Shown here one piece after another: positions 1-5,495 of a stretch of 5,495 bases of DNA. Location of the stretch: assembly GCA_902795715.1 (NCBI GenBank), contig CADBME010000173.1, forward strand, positions 1-5,495. The letters run 5' to 3'. The DNA comes from an uncultured Lachnospiraceae bacterium (lineage in GTDB: Bacteria > Bacillota_A > Clostridia > Lachnospirales > Lachnospiraceae). How positions within the stretch are numbered: position 1 is the first letter of the stretch; every line of letters starts with the position of its first letter. The notes under the pieces were generated by a model. That model saw only the letters and a program-made list of their open reading frames with translations, searched no databases and was not told the origin of the DNA. The translations under genes were made by a program, and so were the position numbers.

Positions 1-1
1 A

Positions 2-1513
2 TTATTCATTTCCTCCAATCGCATAGTTCAGGATCGCATCGGAATCGTGGGATGCAACATCATCAATAATCTTCGTGACTCTTCCTTCGCTCATAACTAC
101 CAGTCTGTCACTGAGTCCCATAGCTTCCGGAAGCTCACTGGATACAACGATCAGGCTCTTTCCTTCTGCCACAAGATCTTCCATGAGACGATAAATCTCG
201 GCTTTTGCCGCGACGTCAACACCCTTTGTGGGCTCATCAAAGATGATGATATCAATATCCGTTGACATCCACTTTGCCAGAATGACTTTCTGCTGATTAC
301 CGCCTGACATGTTCACCGTCAGATAATCCGGTAATTTGGGGTTGATATCCAGTTCCTGGAAGAAATGCTCTGCATTTTCCTTCTTCTTCTTATCGTTGGT
401 AAAGAATCCTGCGGTCAGGTATTTCTCCAGAGAGGAAATGGCAATGTTCTGTGTATTGGTGGATAATTTGTTGAAACCGGTGTTCTTTCTGTCTTCCGAG
501 AGCATTCCGATGCCCCGGCCCAGAGCCCTGGTGGTATTCCATGCCGGAGGGATCTTGATATTCTTAAGATAAATATCTCCTTCCAGCTTCTGGTCCGCAC
601 CGACGATCACTCGCATGACCTCTGTTCTTCCGGCTCCTACCAGACCGTAAAAGCCGAGGATCTCACCCTTGTGGAGTTCAAAGCTGACATCCTTAAACTT
701 ACCGTGGGTCGTGTCTGTCAGCCCTTCCACCTTGAGTACAACCTCATCCCTGGCCTGGCTGGGTCTGAGTCTGGATGCAACAGAGGAAACACTTCTTCCG
801 ACCATGGCGTGGATCAGCTCATCTTCTGTCGTCTCCGACATGGTCAGGGTCGTTACAAATTCTCCATCTCTGAAAACGGATGCCCTGTCACAGATCTCGA
901 AAAGCTCATCCAGGTGATGGCTTACAAAAAGACAGGTAATTCCGTCGGCTTTCAGTTTTCGGATGACTGCAAATAATGCTTCGGTTTCCTTTGATGTCAA
1001 AGAGGCCGTCGGCTCATCAAAGGAAATAATATCTGAATGATGATAGATTGCCTTGGCAATCGCGATCATCTGTTTTTGTCCAGCTGTTAAAGTTCTTACG
1101 ATGTCACGGGACTTGAAGTTACAATTCAGTTCTTCAAGAATCGCATCGACATCCTTATGCATCTTGTTAAAATCAATAAAGGGGCCTTTTTTCGGCTCGT
1201 ATCCCATAGTGACATTTTGTCCGACACTAAGTTCTTCTACCACCATGATCTCCTGGTGGACTTTTGAAATATTGCCATTTTTGATGGCGTCGTTTGCATT
1301 TTTAAAATGCACTTTCTTTCCGTGAAGCAGAACATCTCCCTCATAATCGTCATAAACTCCATGAAGGATGTTCAGCAGTGTAGATTTTCCTGCACCGTTC
1401 TCTCCGATCAGTGCGTGAACCTCCCCTTCTTCCACAGAGAAAGACATATCTTTTAATACATGAACTCCCGGAAAGCTTTTATCAATATGAACAAATTCAA
1501 CTGCTTTACCCAT
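2..1513 (-). CDS. Sugar ABC transporter ATP-binding protein (RbsA/MglA type, two ATPase domains)
   Basis: Cytoplasmic ATPase that powers import of a sugar delivered by the neighbouring lipoprotein. The 503 residues hold two fused ABC domains, the normal size for the RbsA/MglA/XylG/AlsA family. Domain 1 has Walker A GENGAGKST (37-45), Q-loop Gln87, a signature LTAGQKQ (142-148), Walker B ISFDEPTA (163-170) and switch His199. Domain 2 has the family's degenerate Walker A GLVGAGRTE (290-298, Arg in place of Lys), signature MSGGNQQK (402-409), Walker B IIFDEPTKGVD (423-433) and SSELPE (458-463) where the switch His would be. These changes are normal for the family, so only site 1 should be fully catalytic. 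The ATG is supported by an AGGGAG site at 1522-1527, 8 bases away. It follows the binding-protein gene after 151 bases. The TAA ends at position 2, so the gene is complete; the permease should be next, outside the window. Family is certain, sugar is not. Confidence 0.96.
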   Translation of the reverse strand: MGKAVEFVHIDKSFPGVHVLKDMSFSVEEGEVHALIGENGAGKSTLLNILHGVYDDYEGDVLLHGKKVHFKNANDAIKNGNISKVHQEIMVVEELSVGQNVTMGYEPKKGPFIDFNKMHKDVDAILEELNCNFKSRDIVRTLTAGQKQMIAIAKAIYHHSDIISFDEPTASLTSKETEALFAVIRKLKADGITCLFVSHHLDELFEICDRASVFRDGEFVTTLTMSETTEDELIHAMVGRSVSSVASRLRPSQARDEVVLKVEGLTDTTHGKFKDVSFELHKGEILGFYGLVGAGRTEVMRVIVGADQKLEGDIYLKNIKIPPAWNTTRALGRGIGMLSEDRKNTGFNKLSTNTQNIAISSLEKYLTAGFFTNDKKKKENAEHFFQELDINPKLPDYLTVNMSGGNQQKVILAKWMSTDIDIIIFDEPTKGVDVAAKAEIYRLMEDLVAEGKSLIVVSSELPEAMGLSDRLVVMSEGRVTKIIDDVASHDSDAILNYAIGGNE

Positions 1514-1521
1514 TCTCAGAT

Positions 1522-1527
1522 CTCCCT
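1522..1527 (-). promoter_or_regulatory. Ribosome binding site of the ABC ATPase gene
   Basis: AGGGAG on the minus strand, 8 bases before the ATG at 1513. It lies just downstream of the stem-loop at 1538-1579 and outside the stem, so the hairpin does not obviously mask it. Confidence 0.7.
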
Positions 1528-1537
1528 CTTGTGAATG

Positions 1538-1579
1538 GGAGAACAGATTCGGAAGGTCTGTATTCCCAATCTGTTCTCC
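1538..1579 (-). promoter_or_regulatory. Strong stem-loop between binding-protein and ATPase genes
   Basis: A perfect 12-bp inverted repeat, read on the plus strand as GGAGAACAGATT (1538-1549) and AATCTGTTCTCC (1568-1579). Inside it, after a single mismatch, GGAA (1551-1554) pairs with TTCC (1563-1566), leaving an 8-base loop. In the minus-strand transcript it lies 85 bases after the binding-protein stop and 24 bases before the ATPase start. No U-tract follows it in that direction, so it is not a classical intrinsic terminator. Hairpins at this position in sugar ABC operons are known to stabilise or process the upstream message so that more binding protein than ATPase is made; that role is inferred here. 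Confidence 0.7.
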
Positions 1580-1660
1580 TCCTGTTTTTCAGTCTGTACG
1601 GTTATTTTTCATGTTTTTCACGAAAAAATCACCGCAATCCTATTCCGTCTCCTGTTTTTC
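1579..1660. repeat. Pair of 12-base direct repeats in the intergenic gap
   Basis: The plus-strand string CTCCTGTTTTTC occurs at 1579-1590 and again at 1649-1660, exactly 70 bases apart. An 11-base version (TCCTGTTTTTC) also occurs at 3912-3922 in the other large gap. On the transcribed strand it reads GAAAAACAGGAG. It may be a duplicated regulatory motif or chance in AT-rich spacer; no function can be assigned. Confidence 0.3.
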
Positions 1661-1664
1661 CAAA

Positions 1665-2750
1665 CTATTTCTGCACGTACTGCGGAGCTGTCCAGCCGAT
1701 GATCTCTGCAGCATCCTTGTCTACGTTCTCAGAATCGATAAGAGCCTGAGGAGTAGCTACGCAGCTGGGAAGCTTCTGTCCTGCAAGGGAACGAAGTGTA
1801 CACTCGATAGCAACCTGAGCCATATAGAAGGGGAAGGAGTCAACGGTTGCATCCAGCTTGCCGGCACGGATAGAGTCATAAGCCTCACCGATTCCGTCAA
1901 CACCAACAACCAGTGTATCAGCATTTGCTTCCTCAACAGCCTCAACTACGCCCAGAGCCATGTCATCGTTGTTACAGAAGATGGCCTTAAGGTCAGGATT
2001 CTGGGTTAACCATGTAGCGGCAAGATCTTTTGCCTTGGTACGGTCCCAGTCAGCGTTCTGCTCTGCTACGATGTTCATCTTGGAGTTGTTTTCTTTGATC
2101 CAGTCTTTGAAACCAGCTGTACGCTCACGTGCTGCGAATGCTTTTGCCATACCAACAACGATAGCTACATCACCTTCGTCACCAAGCTTCTTGGAGATCC
2201 ACTCTGCTGCAAGCTGACCATTCTGGTAAGCATTCGGTCCTACATAGTGGTTGGCCTTGGCAATCAGTCCATCGTTTACGTTTACGGTAAGAACGCCTGC
2301 TTCGTTAGCGCTCTCAACAGCGCTTGTCAGGTTGGAGTCAGAAATCGGGCTCATAAGAAGAGCATCCACGCCCTGTGTTGTGAGGGTTTCTGTCATGGTC
2401 TGCTGGCCTGTCTCGTCGCCTTCATCGGTGGTAGCCTGAACGTCGATCTTGATTCCGGCTTCCTTAGCACCCTGCTCGTATCCTTCTTCCAGAGTTCTCC
2501 AGAACTCGTTGGAGAGAGACTTCATTACCATACCAAACTTTAAATTGGTATCTACCGGTACTTCTGCGCCGTCTGCTTCACGGACTTCTTCGATCGTCAT
2601 AGCGTCTTCAGCCTGATCCGGGTTGAATTCCTCTGCCGCTGCTGCCTGCTCTCCGGTTGTCTCGGAAGATGTGCCTGTTGATCCGCCGCAAGCTGCAAGA
2701 CCAACTACCATCGTTGCTGCCAAAAGAACTGCTAAAAATCTCTTCTTCAT
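1665..2750 (-). CDS. Sugar-binding lipoprotein of ABC transporter (ribose/allose-type, AlsB-like)
   Basis: Extracellular, lipid-anchored solute-binding protein that captures a sugar for the ABC importer. A basic N-terminus and hydrophobic segment (about 2-20) lead to the lipobox LAAC, with lipidated Cys21. A very acidic linker (about 22-70) precedes a type I periplasmic-binding fold (about 71-330, PF13407-like). Landmarks are MKSLSNEFW (76-84), NVND (157-160), ARER (207-210), ADWDRTKA (233-240), FCNNDDMALG (258-267) and GVDGIGEA (283-290). From memory, E. coli D-allose-binding AlsB carries close counterparts: LKTLSNPFW, ADWDR followed by KA, a C-ND-MA-GV pattern and G-DGI-EA. That makes allose or a related sugar the best guess. 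The ATG has AGGAGG 6 bases upstream. It sits 51 bases after the TIM-barrel gene with no promoter or terminator visible between them, so the two are probably co-transcribed. Ribose or allulose remain possible ligands. Confidence 0.95.
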   Translation of the reverse strand: MKKRFLAVLLAATMVVGLAACGGSTGTSSETTGEQAAAAEEFNPDQAEDAMTIEEVREADGAEVPVDTNLKFGMVMKSLSNEFWRTLEEGYEQGAKEAGIKIDVQATTDEGDETGQQTMTETLTTQGVDALLMSPISDSNLTSAVESANEAGVLTVNVNDGLIAKANHYVGPNAYQNGQLAAEWISKKLGDEGDVAIVVGMAKAFAARERTAGFKDWIKENNSKMNIVAEQNADWDRTKAKDLAATWLTQNPDLKAIFCNNDDMALGVVEAVEEANADTLVVGVDGIGEAYDSIRAGKLDATVDSFPFYMAQVAIECTLRSLAGQKLPSCVATPQALIDSENVDKDAAEIIGWTAPQYVQK

Positions 2751-2756
2751 TGTAAT

Positions 2757-2762
2757 CCTCCT
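2757..2762 (-). promoter_or_regulatory. Ribosome binding site of the sugar-binding lipoprotein gene
   Basis: Consensus AGGAGG on the minus strand, 6 bases before the ATG at 2750. It fixes the start and suggests strong translation, as expected for an abundant binding protein. Confidence 0.85.
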
Positions 2763-2801
2763 CTTTTTTAGTCAAGTTCCTGGGTTAAATAGTGACTGTC
2801 T

Positions 2802-3722
2802 TTATCGAAGCATGTCAAGGATCAGGTGCTGGGCACTGATTCCGTCATGCCTGGATACGATTTGGTTGATTCCGTCAACTCCGACCCTGTCCACCTTGGA
2901 CTTGATCAGCTCGAAGGCATCGATGTTGGCCTGACACTCTGCTTTGGATTCCTCACGGATGGGGAAGGTGTCAAAGAAAACCACGCCGTCATATTTATAG
3001 CGTTCCAGATAGTAGATGAACTCGGCAGACTGGGCGAAATTCAGTGAACCGAAGATGAGCCCGCTGTCCTTCCAGCCATAACCGTCATTCATGTGAAGGC
3101 CAAAAAGTTTTCCTTTGCTGGCTGCCAGAGCCAGGCCGAAGGAAGGATTGTCATGTTTCATCAGCATATGGCAGAAATCCAGGGTGCATCCCACATTGTC
3201 TCTGTCCACTTCATTGATCAGATAGAGTGTCATGCCGGCACTGTCCGCCATGGCAAATTCTCTTTCCTCATAGGGTTTGTATTCAATACTGATCTTCATG
3301 TCCGGTGCATAATCGGCTACTTCCCGGATCCCGTCGACCAGCATGCCCCAGCAATGCTCATAATCCATCTGGAAAGGATAATCAAATCCGTCGTTCTCAA
3401 ACCAGAGGGTGATAACTGAACCGCCGAGGTCTCTGCAGATATCGCAGGCATCTTTAGCCATCTGTATGGCTCTGGTCCGCAGGCCCTCATCCGGGTTGGT
3501 AAAATCTCCGTCGAGGAAATCTCTTCTCCACCGAACTGCAAAGCCATTCACCTTCAAAGGCGGGATTGCTGCTTTCAGTTCTTCGATATCATATCCTTCA
3601 ATATGTTCCGGATAGTTGAATTCAAGGTGAGTGATTCCATCCATCTTTTTATATGCTTCAATGGCATCAAATACATTCTGCCCTTTAAACACGAAAGAAT
3701 TGAAACGTCCTGCGTAATTCAT
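2802..3722 (-). CDS. Sugar (phosphate) isomerase/epimerase-like TIM-barrel protein
   Basis: A 306-residue cytoplasmic protein of the xylose-isomerase-like TIM-barrel superfamily (AP_endonuc_2-type). No signal peptide or membrane segment is visible. Candidate divalent-metal ligands appear in the expected order: Glu147 in SIEYKP, Asp182 and His185 in LDFCH, His210 in GLHMNDGYG, with Asp213/Asp219 close by, and Asp251 in VVFFDTFP. An E-D-H-D set resembles the L-rhamnose isomerase branch, whereas D-tagatose 3-epimerase relatives usually end with Glu, so an aldose-ketose isomerase is at least as likely as a 3-epimerase. The start is supported by AGGAGG 6 bases upstream. It is the first gene after the strong promoter at 3794-3822 and is followed 51 bases later by the sugar-binding lipoprotein gene. 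Most likely it acts on the imported sugar or its phosphate. The superfamily is secure; the reaction is not. Confidence 0.9.
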   Translation of the reverse strand: MNYAGRFNSFVFKGQNVFDAIEAYKKMDGITHLEFNYPEHIEGYDIEELKAAIPPLKVNGFAVRWRRDFLDGDFTNPDEGLRTRAIQMAKDACDICRDLGGSVITLWFENDGFDYPFQMDYEHCWGMLVDGIREVADYAPDMKISIEYKPYEEREFAMADSAGMTLYLINEVDRDNVGCTLDFCHMLMKHDNPSFGLALAASKGKLFGLHMNDGYGWKDSGLIFGSLNFAQSAEFIYYLERYKYDGVVFFDTFPIREESKAECQANIDAFELIKSKVDRVGVDGINQIVSRHDGISAQHLILDMLR

Positions 3723-3728
3723 CTGCAG

Positions 3729-3734
3729 CCTCCT
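3729..3734 (-). promoter_or_regulatory. Ribosome binding site of the TIM-barrel gene
   Basis: Consensus AGGAGG on the minus strand, separated from the ATG at 3722 by CTGCAG (6 bases). It supports the chosen start. Confidence 0.85.
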
Positions 3735-3793
3735 AACTAATCATCATTGATAAAATTTCCAAATAATTTCATTTATTTTCATCTGATGTCTTG

Positions 3794-3822
3794 ATTCTAA
3801 CTTCTTTTTTATTATATGTCAA
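3794..3822 (-). promoter_or_regulatory. Sigma-A promoter for the TIM-barrel/transporter operon
   Basis: On the minus strand TTGACA (3817-3822) is followed by a 17-base spacer and TAGAAT (3794-3799), a near-perfect housekeeping promoter. Transcription should begin near 3787, leaving a leader of about 65 bases before the ATG at 3722. The upstream side is A/T-rich (3823-3840) and could act as an UP element. A perfect TATAAT lies inside the spacer (3811-3816), but its matching -35 position (GAAAAA, 3834-3839) is poor. The leader holds an AT-rich inverted repeat, AAATAA (3761-3766) with TTATTT (3773-3778), a weak operator candidate. No convincing CcpA (cre) site was found. The rest of the gap, 3823-3976, is AT-rich with no gene. 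Confidence 0.8.
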
Positions 3823-3976
3823 CAGTTTTGAAATTTTTCGGCACTTTGCAATGAAAACGGGCTGGTAAATTGTGCATTAGTTCCAATATTTTTCATTTTA
3901 TTTCATCTTTGTCCTGTTTTTCATTCATTTTCTTTCACGTAACAGGTCTTAATTCTTGATAAAGGCAGCTCTATCC

Positions 3977-4426
3977 TTATAAGCTCTGGGTCTCCTCGAT
4001 CTTTGTAATCATATCGATCCGATTCTGGTGTCTTCCGCCTTCAAAGTCAGCTTTAAGCCATTCGTCAACGATCATTTTGGCAGTTTCTATACCGATTACT
4101 CTTGCCCCGAAGGCCAGAATATTGGAATTGTTATGCTGCCTGGAAAGCCTTGCTGTATAGGGTTCGCTGCATACGACAGCACGAACCCCATGAACCTTGT
4201 TGGCAGCAAGACTGATTCCTACACCAGTCCCGCAAATGAGAATTCCTTTTTCCACCTGGCCGGAAGCTACCATTCTTCCCACCTTATAGCCGCTTATGGG
4301 GTAATCAAACCGGTCCCTGCTGTTGGTTCCCACATCGATCACTTCATGACCCATACTCTCTATATACTCTTTAATCTCATTTTTCATTTCCACAGCTACG
4401 TGATCGTTTCCTATTGCAATTTTCAC
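3977..4426 (-). CDS. rpiB: RpiB/LacAB-family sugar-phosphate isomerase
   Basis: Cytoplasmic isomerase that interconverts an aldose phosphate and a ketose phosphate, such as ribose-5-P/ribulose-5-P or allose-6-P/allulose-6-P. The 149 residues match the family length and that of E. coli RpiB. It begins MKIAIGNDHVAVEMK, with the substrate-site Asp8-His9. CGTGVG (65-70) contains Cys65, matching the catalytic Cys66 of E. coli RpiB. CSEPYTARLSRQHNNSN (86-102) contains His98, matching E. coli His99, and EGGRHQNR contains the phosphate-binding arginines. The SEPY and SRQHN details look more like E. coli RpiB/AlsI, which also uses allose-6-phosphate, than like LacA/LacB. The start codon is GTG (4424-4426), the only start that gives the family N-terminus, with GGAGG 9 bases upstream. 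It lies 123 bases after the sensor gene and 254 bases before the TIM-barrel gene, which has its own promoter. The exact substrate is inferred from context. Confidence 0.95.
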   Translation of the reverse strand: MKIAIGNDHVAVEMKNEIKEYIESMGHEVIDVGTNSRDRFDYPISGYKVGRMVASGQVEKGILICGTGVGISLAANKVHGVRAVVCSEPYTARLSRQHNNSNILAFGARVIGIETAKMIVDEWLKADFEGGRHQNRIDMITKIEETQSL

Positions 4427-4435
4427 AGGTCTTTT

Positions 4436-4440
4436 CCTCC
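4436..4440 (-). promoter_or_regulatory. Ribosome binding site deciding the GTG start of rpiB
   Basis: GGAGG on the minus strand, 9 bases before the GTG at 4426. No ATG lies between it and the conserved KIAIGNDH start of the protein, so it supports GTG initiation. Confidence 0.75.
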
Positions 4441-4520
4441 ATATATAAATGTTTAAAAAATGTATTAATGATTTTTCATTTTTGATTTTCCATAATCCGG
4501 TTCACCCTAAGTCTATGCCG

Positions 4521-4540
4521 GGGAAGAGACAAGTCTTCCC
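4521..4540 (-). other. Short stem-loop after the sensor gene
   Basis: A perfect 7-bp inverted repeat, GGGAAGA (4521-4527) and TCTTCCC (4534-4540), with a 6-base loop, starting about 10 bases after the stop of the sensor gene. No U-tract follows it in the direction of transcription, so it is at best a weak terminator or a message-stabilising hairpin. The remaining spacer up to rpiB (4441-4500) is very AT-rich, with no recognisable -35/-10 pair. Confidence 0.4.
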
Positions 4541-4549
4541 TTCTTTCCC

Positions 4550-5380
4550 TCATCTTGTGGAATCTCTTTTTTCCAGTGTGACAGGAACCGTATTCTCCAT
4601 AGGCGGATCTCCGGCTCGGGAAAGCAGCTGCAGAAGAATCTGGCAGGTCCGTTCAGCAAGCCGGTCTGCCTTCCTGTCCAGGGCTGTTATTGAGGGAGAT
4701 GCCATGGCAGAATATGAGGAGTTGTCAAAACTGATCAACCGCACATCCTCCGGCACAAAATATCCGATGGACTGAAGGGCAGTTACAGCGCCGAAAGCCG
4801 CCCGGTCGCTGCTGGTGATCACACCGTCAGCCGTGATACCGGATGCAAACAGAGTTCGGATCAGGTCTCCTGTCTCTTCTTCCGAAGATCGCTTTCCCTG
4901 CCTGTTGAGTACATATTCCCTGCGGAATTCGATTCCATGTTTTTTTAAAGCTGCCTTGTATCCTTTTACTCTGGGACTCTCCTGCTGTTCGGCCAGGTAG
5001 CCCGGCAGAAGAAGGATATCCCTGCTTCCCTGTTGGATCAGATGGTCCACTGCCATTTCCATGGCTTTGGCATCATCATTTGCTACCCAGGGTATCTTCC
5101 TTTCCGATGAAGGGACTCTGTCCACCCACACCAGGGGAAGGCTTTCCGGTATCAGCCCTTCCGGCCACTCTGACAAACCGCTGACACACACGATCCCGTC
5201 CACATCCGCCTCTGCCAGAGTTCTAAAGTATTCCCTCTCCTTTTCTGCATCATTGTCACAGCAAGCGAGGATTGTCCGATAGCCATTCCGGAACATGGCA
5301 CCTTCCACCTGCACGGCAAGGCTTGAAAAAAAAGAGTTATCCATTGTCGGTACAATCATCCCGATCCTTTTCCTGTCCAT
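4550..5380 (-). CDS. LacI/GalR-type sugar-sensor protein lacking the DNA-binding domain
   Basis: The 276 residues cover only the effector-binding core of a LacI/GalR regulator (periplasmic-binding-protein fold). IGMIVPTMDNSFF (6-18) opens the core. Further landmarks are EREYFRTLAEADVDGIV (48-64), LVWVDR (83-88), DILLLPGY (121-128), DGVITSSDRAAFGA (185-198), VPEDVRLISFD (209-219), SPSITALDR (228-236) and the usual family ending EKRDSTR. Family members are normally about 330-340 residues because a helix-turn-helix and hinge of about 55-60 residues come first. Here both are absent: in-frame stops at 5408-5410, 5411-5413 and 5444-5446 close the frame upstream, and no other frame resembles that domain. 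The ATG at 5380 is chosen because AGGAGG lies 6 bases away; an ATG at 5386 abuts that site. No signal peptide, so cytoplasmic. It could be a remnant or a true HTH-less sensor. Its placement before rpiB suggests it senses the pathway sugar. Confidence 0.88.
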   Translation of the reverse strand: MDRKRIGMIVPTMDNSFFSSLAVQVEGAMFRNGYRTILACCDNDAEKEREYFRTLAEADVDGIVCVSGLSEWPEGLIPESLPLVWVDRVPSSERKIPWVANDDAKAMEMAVDHLIQQGSRDILLLPGYLAEQQESPRVKGYKAALKKHGIEFRREYVLNRQGKRSSEEETGDLIRTLFASGITADGVITSSDRAAFGAVTALQSIGYFVPEDVRLISFDNSSYSAMASPSITALDRKADRLAERTCQILLQLLSRAGDPPMENTVPVTLEKRDSTR

Positions 5381-5386
5381 ATCCAT

Positions 5387-5392
5387 CCTCCT
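5387..5392 (-). promoter_or_regulatory. Ribosome binding site of the HTH-less sensor gene
   Basis: Consensus AGGAGG on the minus strand. It directly touches an ATG at 5386 (no spacing) and is 6 bases from the ATG at 5380, so 5380 is the likely start. A dedicated consensus site immediately before the truncated core argues that the short form is really translated rather than being an untranslated leftover. Confidence 0.8.
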
Positions 5393-5420
5393 GATCGATT
5401 TTCTTTTCTATCACCTGTAT

Positions 5421-5495
5421 TTACCGGTCTCCCCGAAGATCTCTCATCTGCTCTGCGTAGCTTCTCCCTTTTTTAAATAAGCCGCTGGTTCCCAG
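5421..5495 (-). CDS. C-terminal end of an unrecognised upstream gene (partial)
   Basis: The minus-strand frame is open from the window edge to a TAA at 5421-5423, giving 24 residues that end AEQMRDLRGDR. Its third-base composition is richer in G/C than that of the competing frame, which ends ATQSR at a TGA (5444-5446), so it is the better candidate. The stop would lie 40 bases before the sensor start, with no promoter or terminator visible, which fits an operon. The tail does not resemble the end of a LacI-type helix-turn-helix. The product cannot be named from so little sequence, and it may not be a gene end at all. Confidence 0.35.
   Translation of the reverse strand: MGTSGLFKKGRSYAEQMRDLRGDR

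Noticed and set aside
1538..1590. Plus-strand intrinsic terminator: the strong hairpin followed by TCCTGTTTTT.
   Set aside because: No plus-strand gene ends upstream of it; the genes here run on the minus strand, where no U-tract follows.
1616..1629. TTTTTC/GAAAAA hairpin with T-run as a terminator after the lipoprotein gene.
   Set aside because: The stem is six A/T-rich pairs with a 2-base loop and no GC-rich part, so it would not be stable enough.
1611..2009. Plus-strand open frames of 60-140 codons across the window, for example this one.
   Set aside because: They overlap well-supported minus-strand genes, show no family motifs and lack convincing ribosome binding sites.
3847..3876. Possible CcpA (cre) site or operator around ATGAAAACG, with TGCAAT and ATTGTGCA flanks.
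   Set aside because: Only the left half fits the cre consensus and the flanking inverted repeat is imperfect and widely spaced, so it is not separable from chance in AT-rich DNA.
4456..4483. Inverted repeat AAAAATG/CATTTTT upstream of rpiB as an operator.
   Set aside because: Seven A/T-dominated base pairs with a 14-base loop in a very AT-rich stretch are expected by chance; no promoter could be paired with it.
5381..5386. ATG at 5386 as the start of the sensor gene.
   Set aside because: It directly abuts the AGGAGG site with no spacing; the ATG at 5380 has the ideal 6-base spacing and costs only two residues.

Overview
All convincing genes in this window lie on the minus strand, so the biological order runs from high to low coordinates. 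Consensus AGGAGG-type ribosome binding sites, a lipoprotein signal of the form MKKRFLAVLLAATMVVGLAAC and moderate GC content point to a Gram-positive Bacillota, most likely a gut-type Clostridia/Lachnospiraceae member. The lineage is inferred from style, not from a marker gene.

Layout, in transcription order: (1) the last 24 codons of an unrecognised upstream gene (5421-5495); (2) a LacI/GalR-type sugar-sensor protein with no DNA-binding domain (4550-5380); (3) a RpiB/LacAB-family sugar-phosphate isomerase with a GTG start (3977-4426); (4) a 254-base AT-rich gap holding a near-consensus sigma-A promoter, TTGACA-17-TAGAAT (3794-3822); (5) a xylose-isomerase-like TIM-barrel protein (2802-3722); (6) a sugar-binding lipoprotein of the ribose/allose type (1665-2750); (7) a 151-base gap with a strong 12-bp stem-loop; (8) the double-domain ATPase of the sugar ABC transporter (2-1513). 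The membrane permease that must complete the transporter is expected just past position 1.

Taken together this is a carbohydrate uptake and isomerisation cassette. The lipoprotein captures a sugar outside the cell and the ATPase powers import through a permease not seen here. The TIM-barrel enzyme and the RpiB-type enzyme would rearrange the sugar or its phosphate into central metabolism. The binding protein resembles E. coli AlsB and the isomerase resembles E. coli RpiB (AlsI), so D-allose or a related rare hexose or pentose is the leading substrate guess. No kinase and no RPE-type AlsE epimerase is present in the window, so the pathway is not the E. coli one gene for gene. The most unusual point is the sensor protein without a helix-turn-helix. 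No RNA genes, CRISPR arrays, insertion sequences or phage genes were seen.
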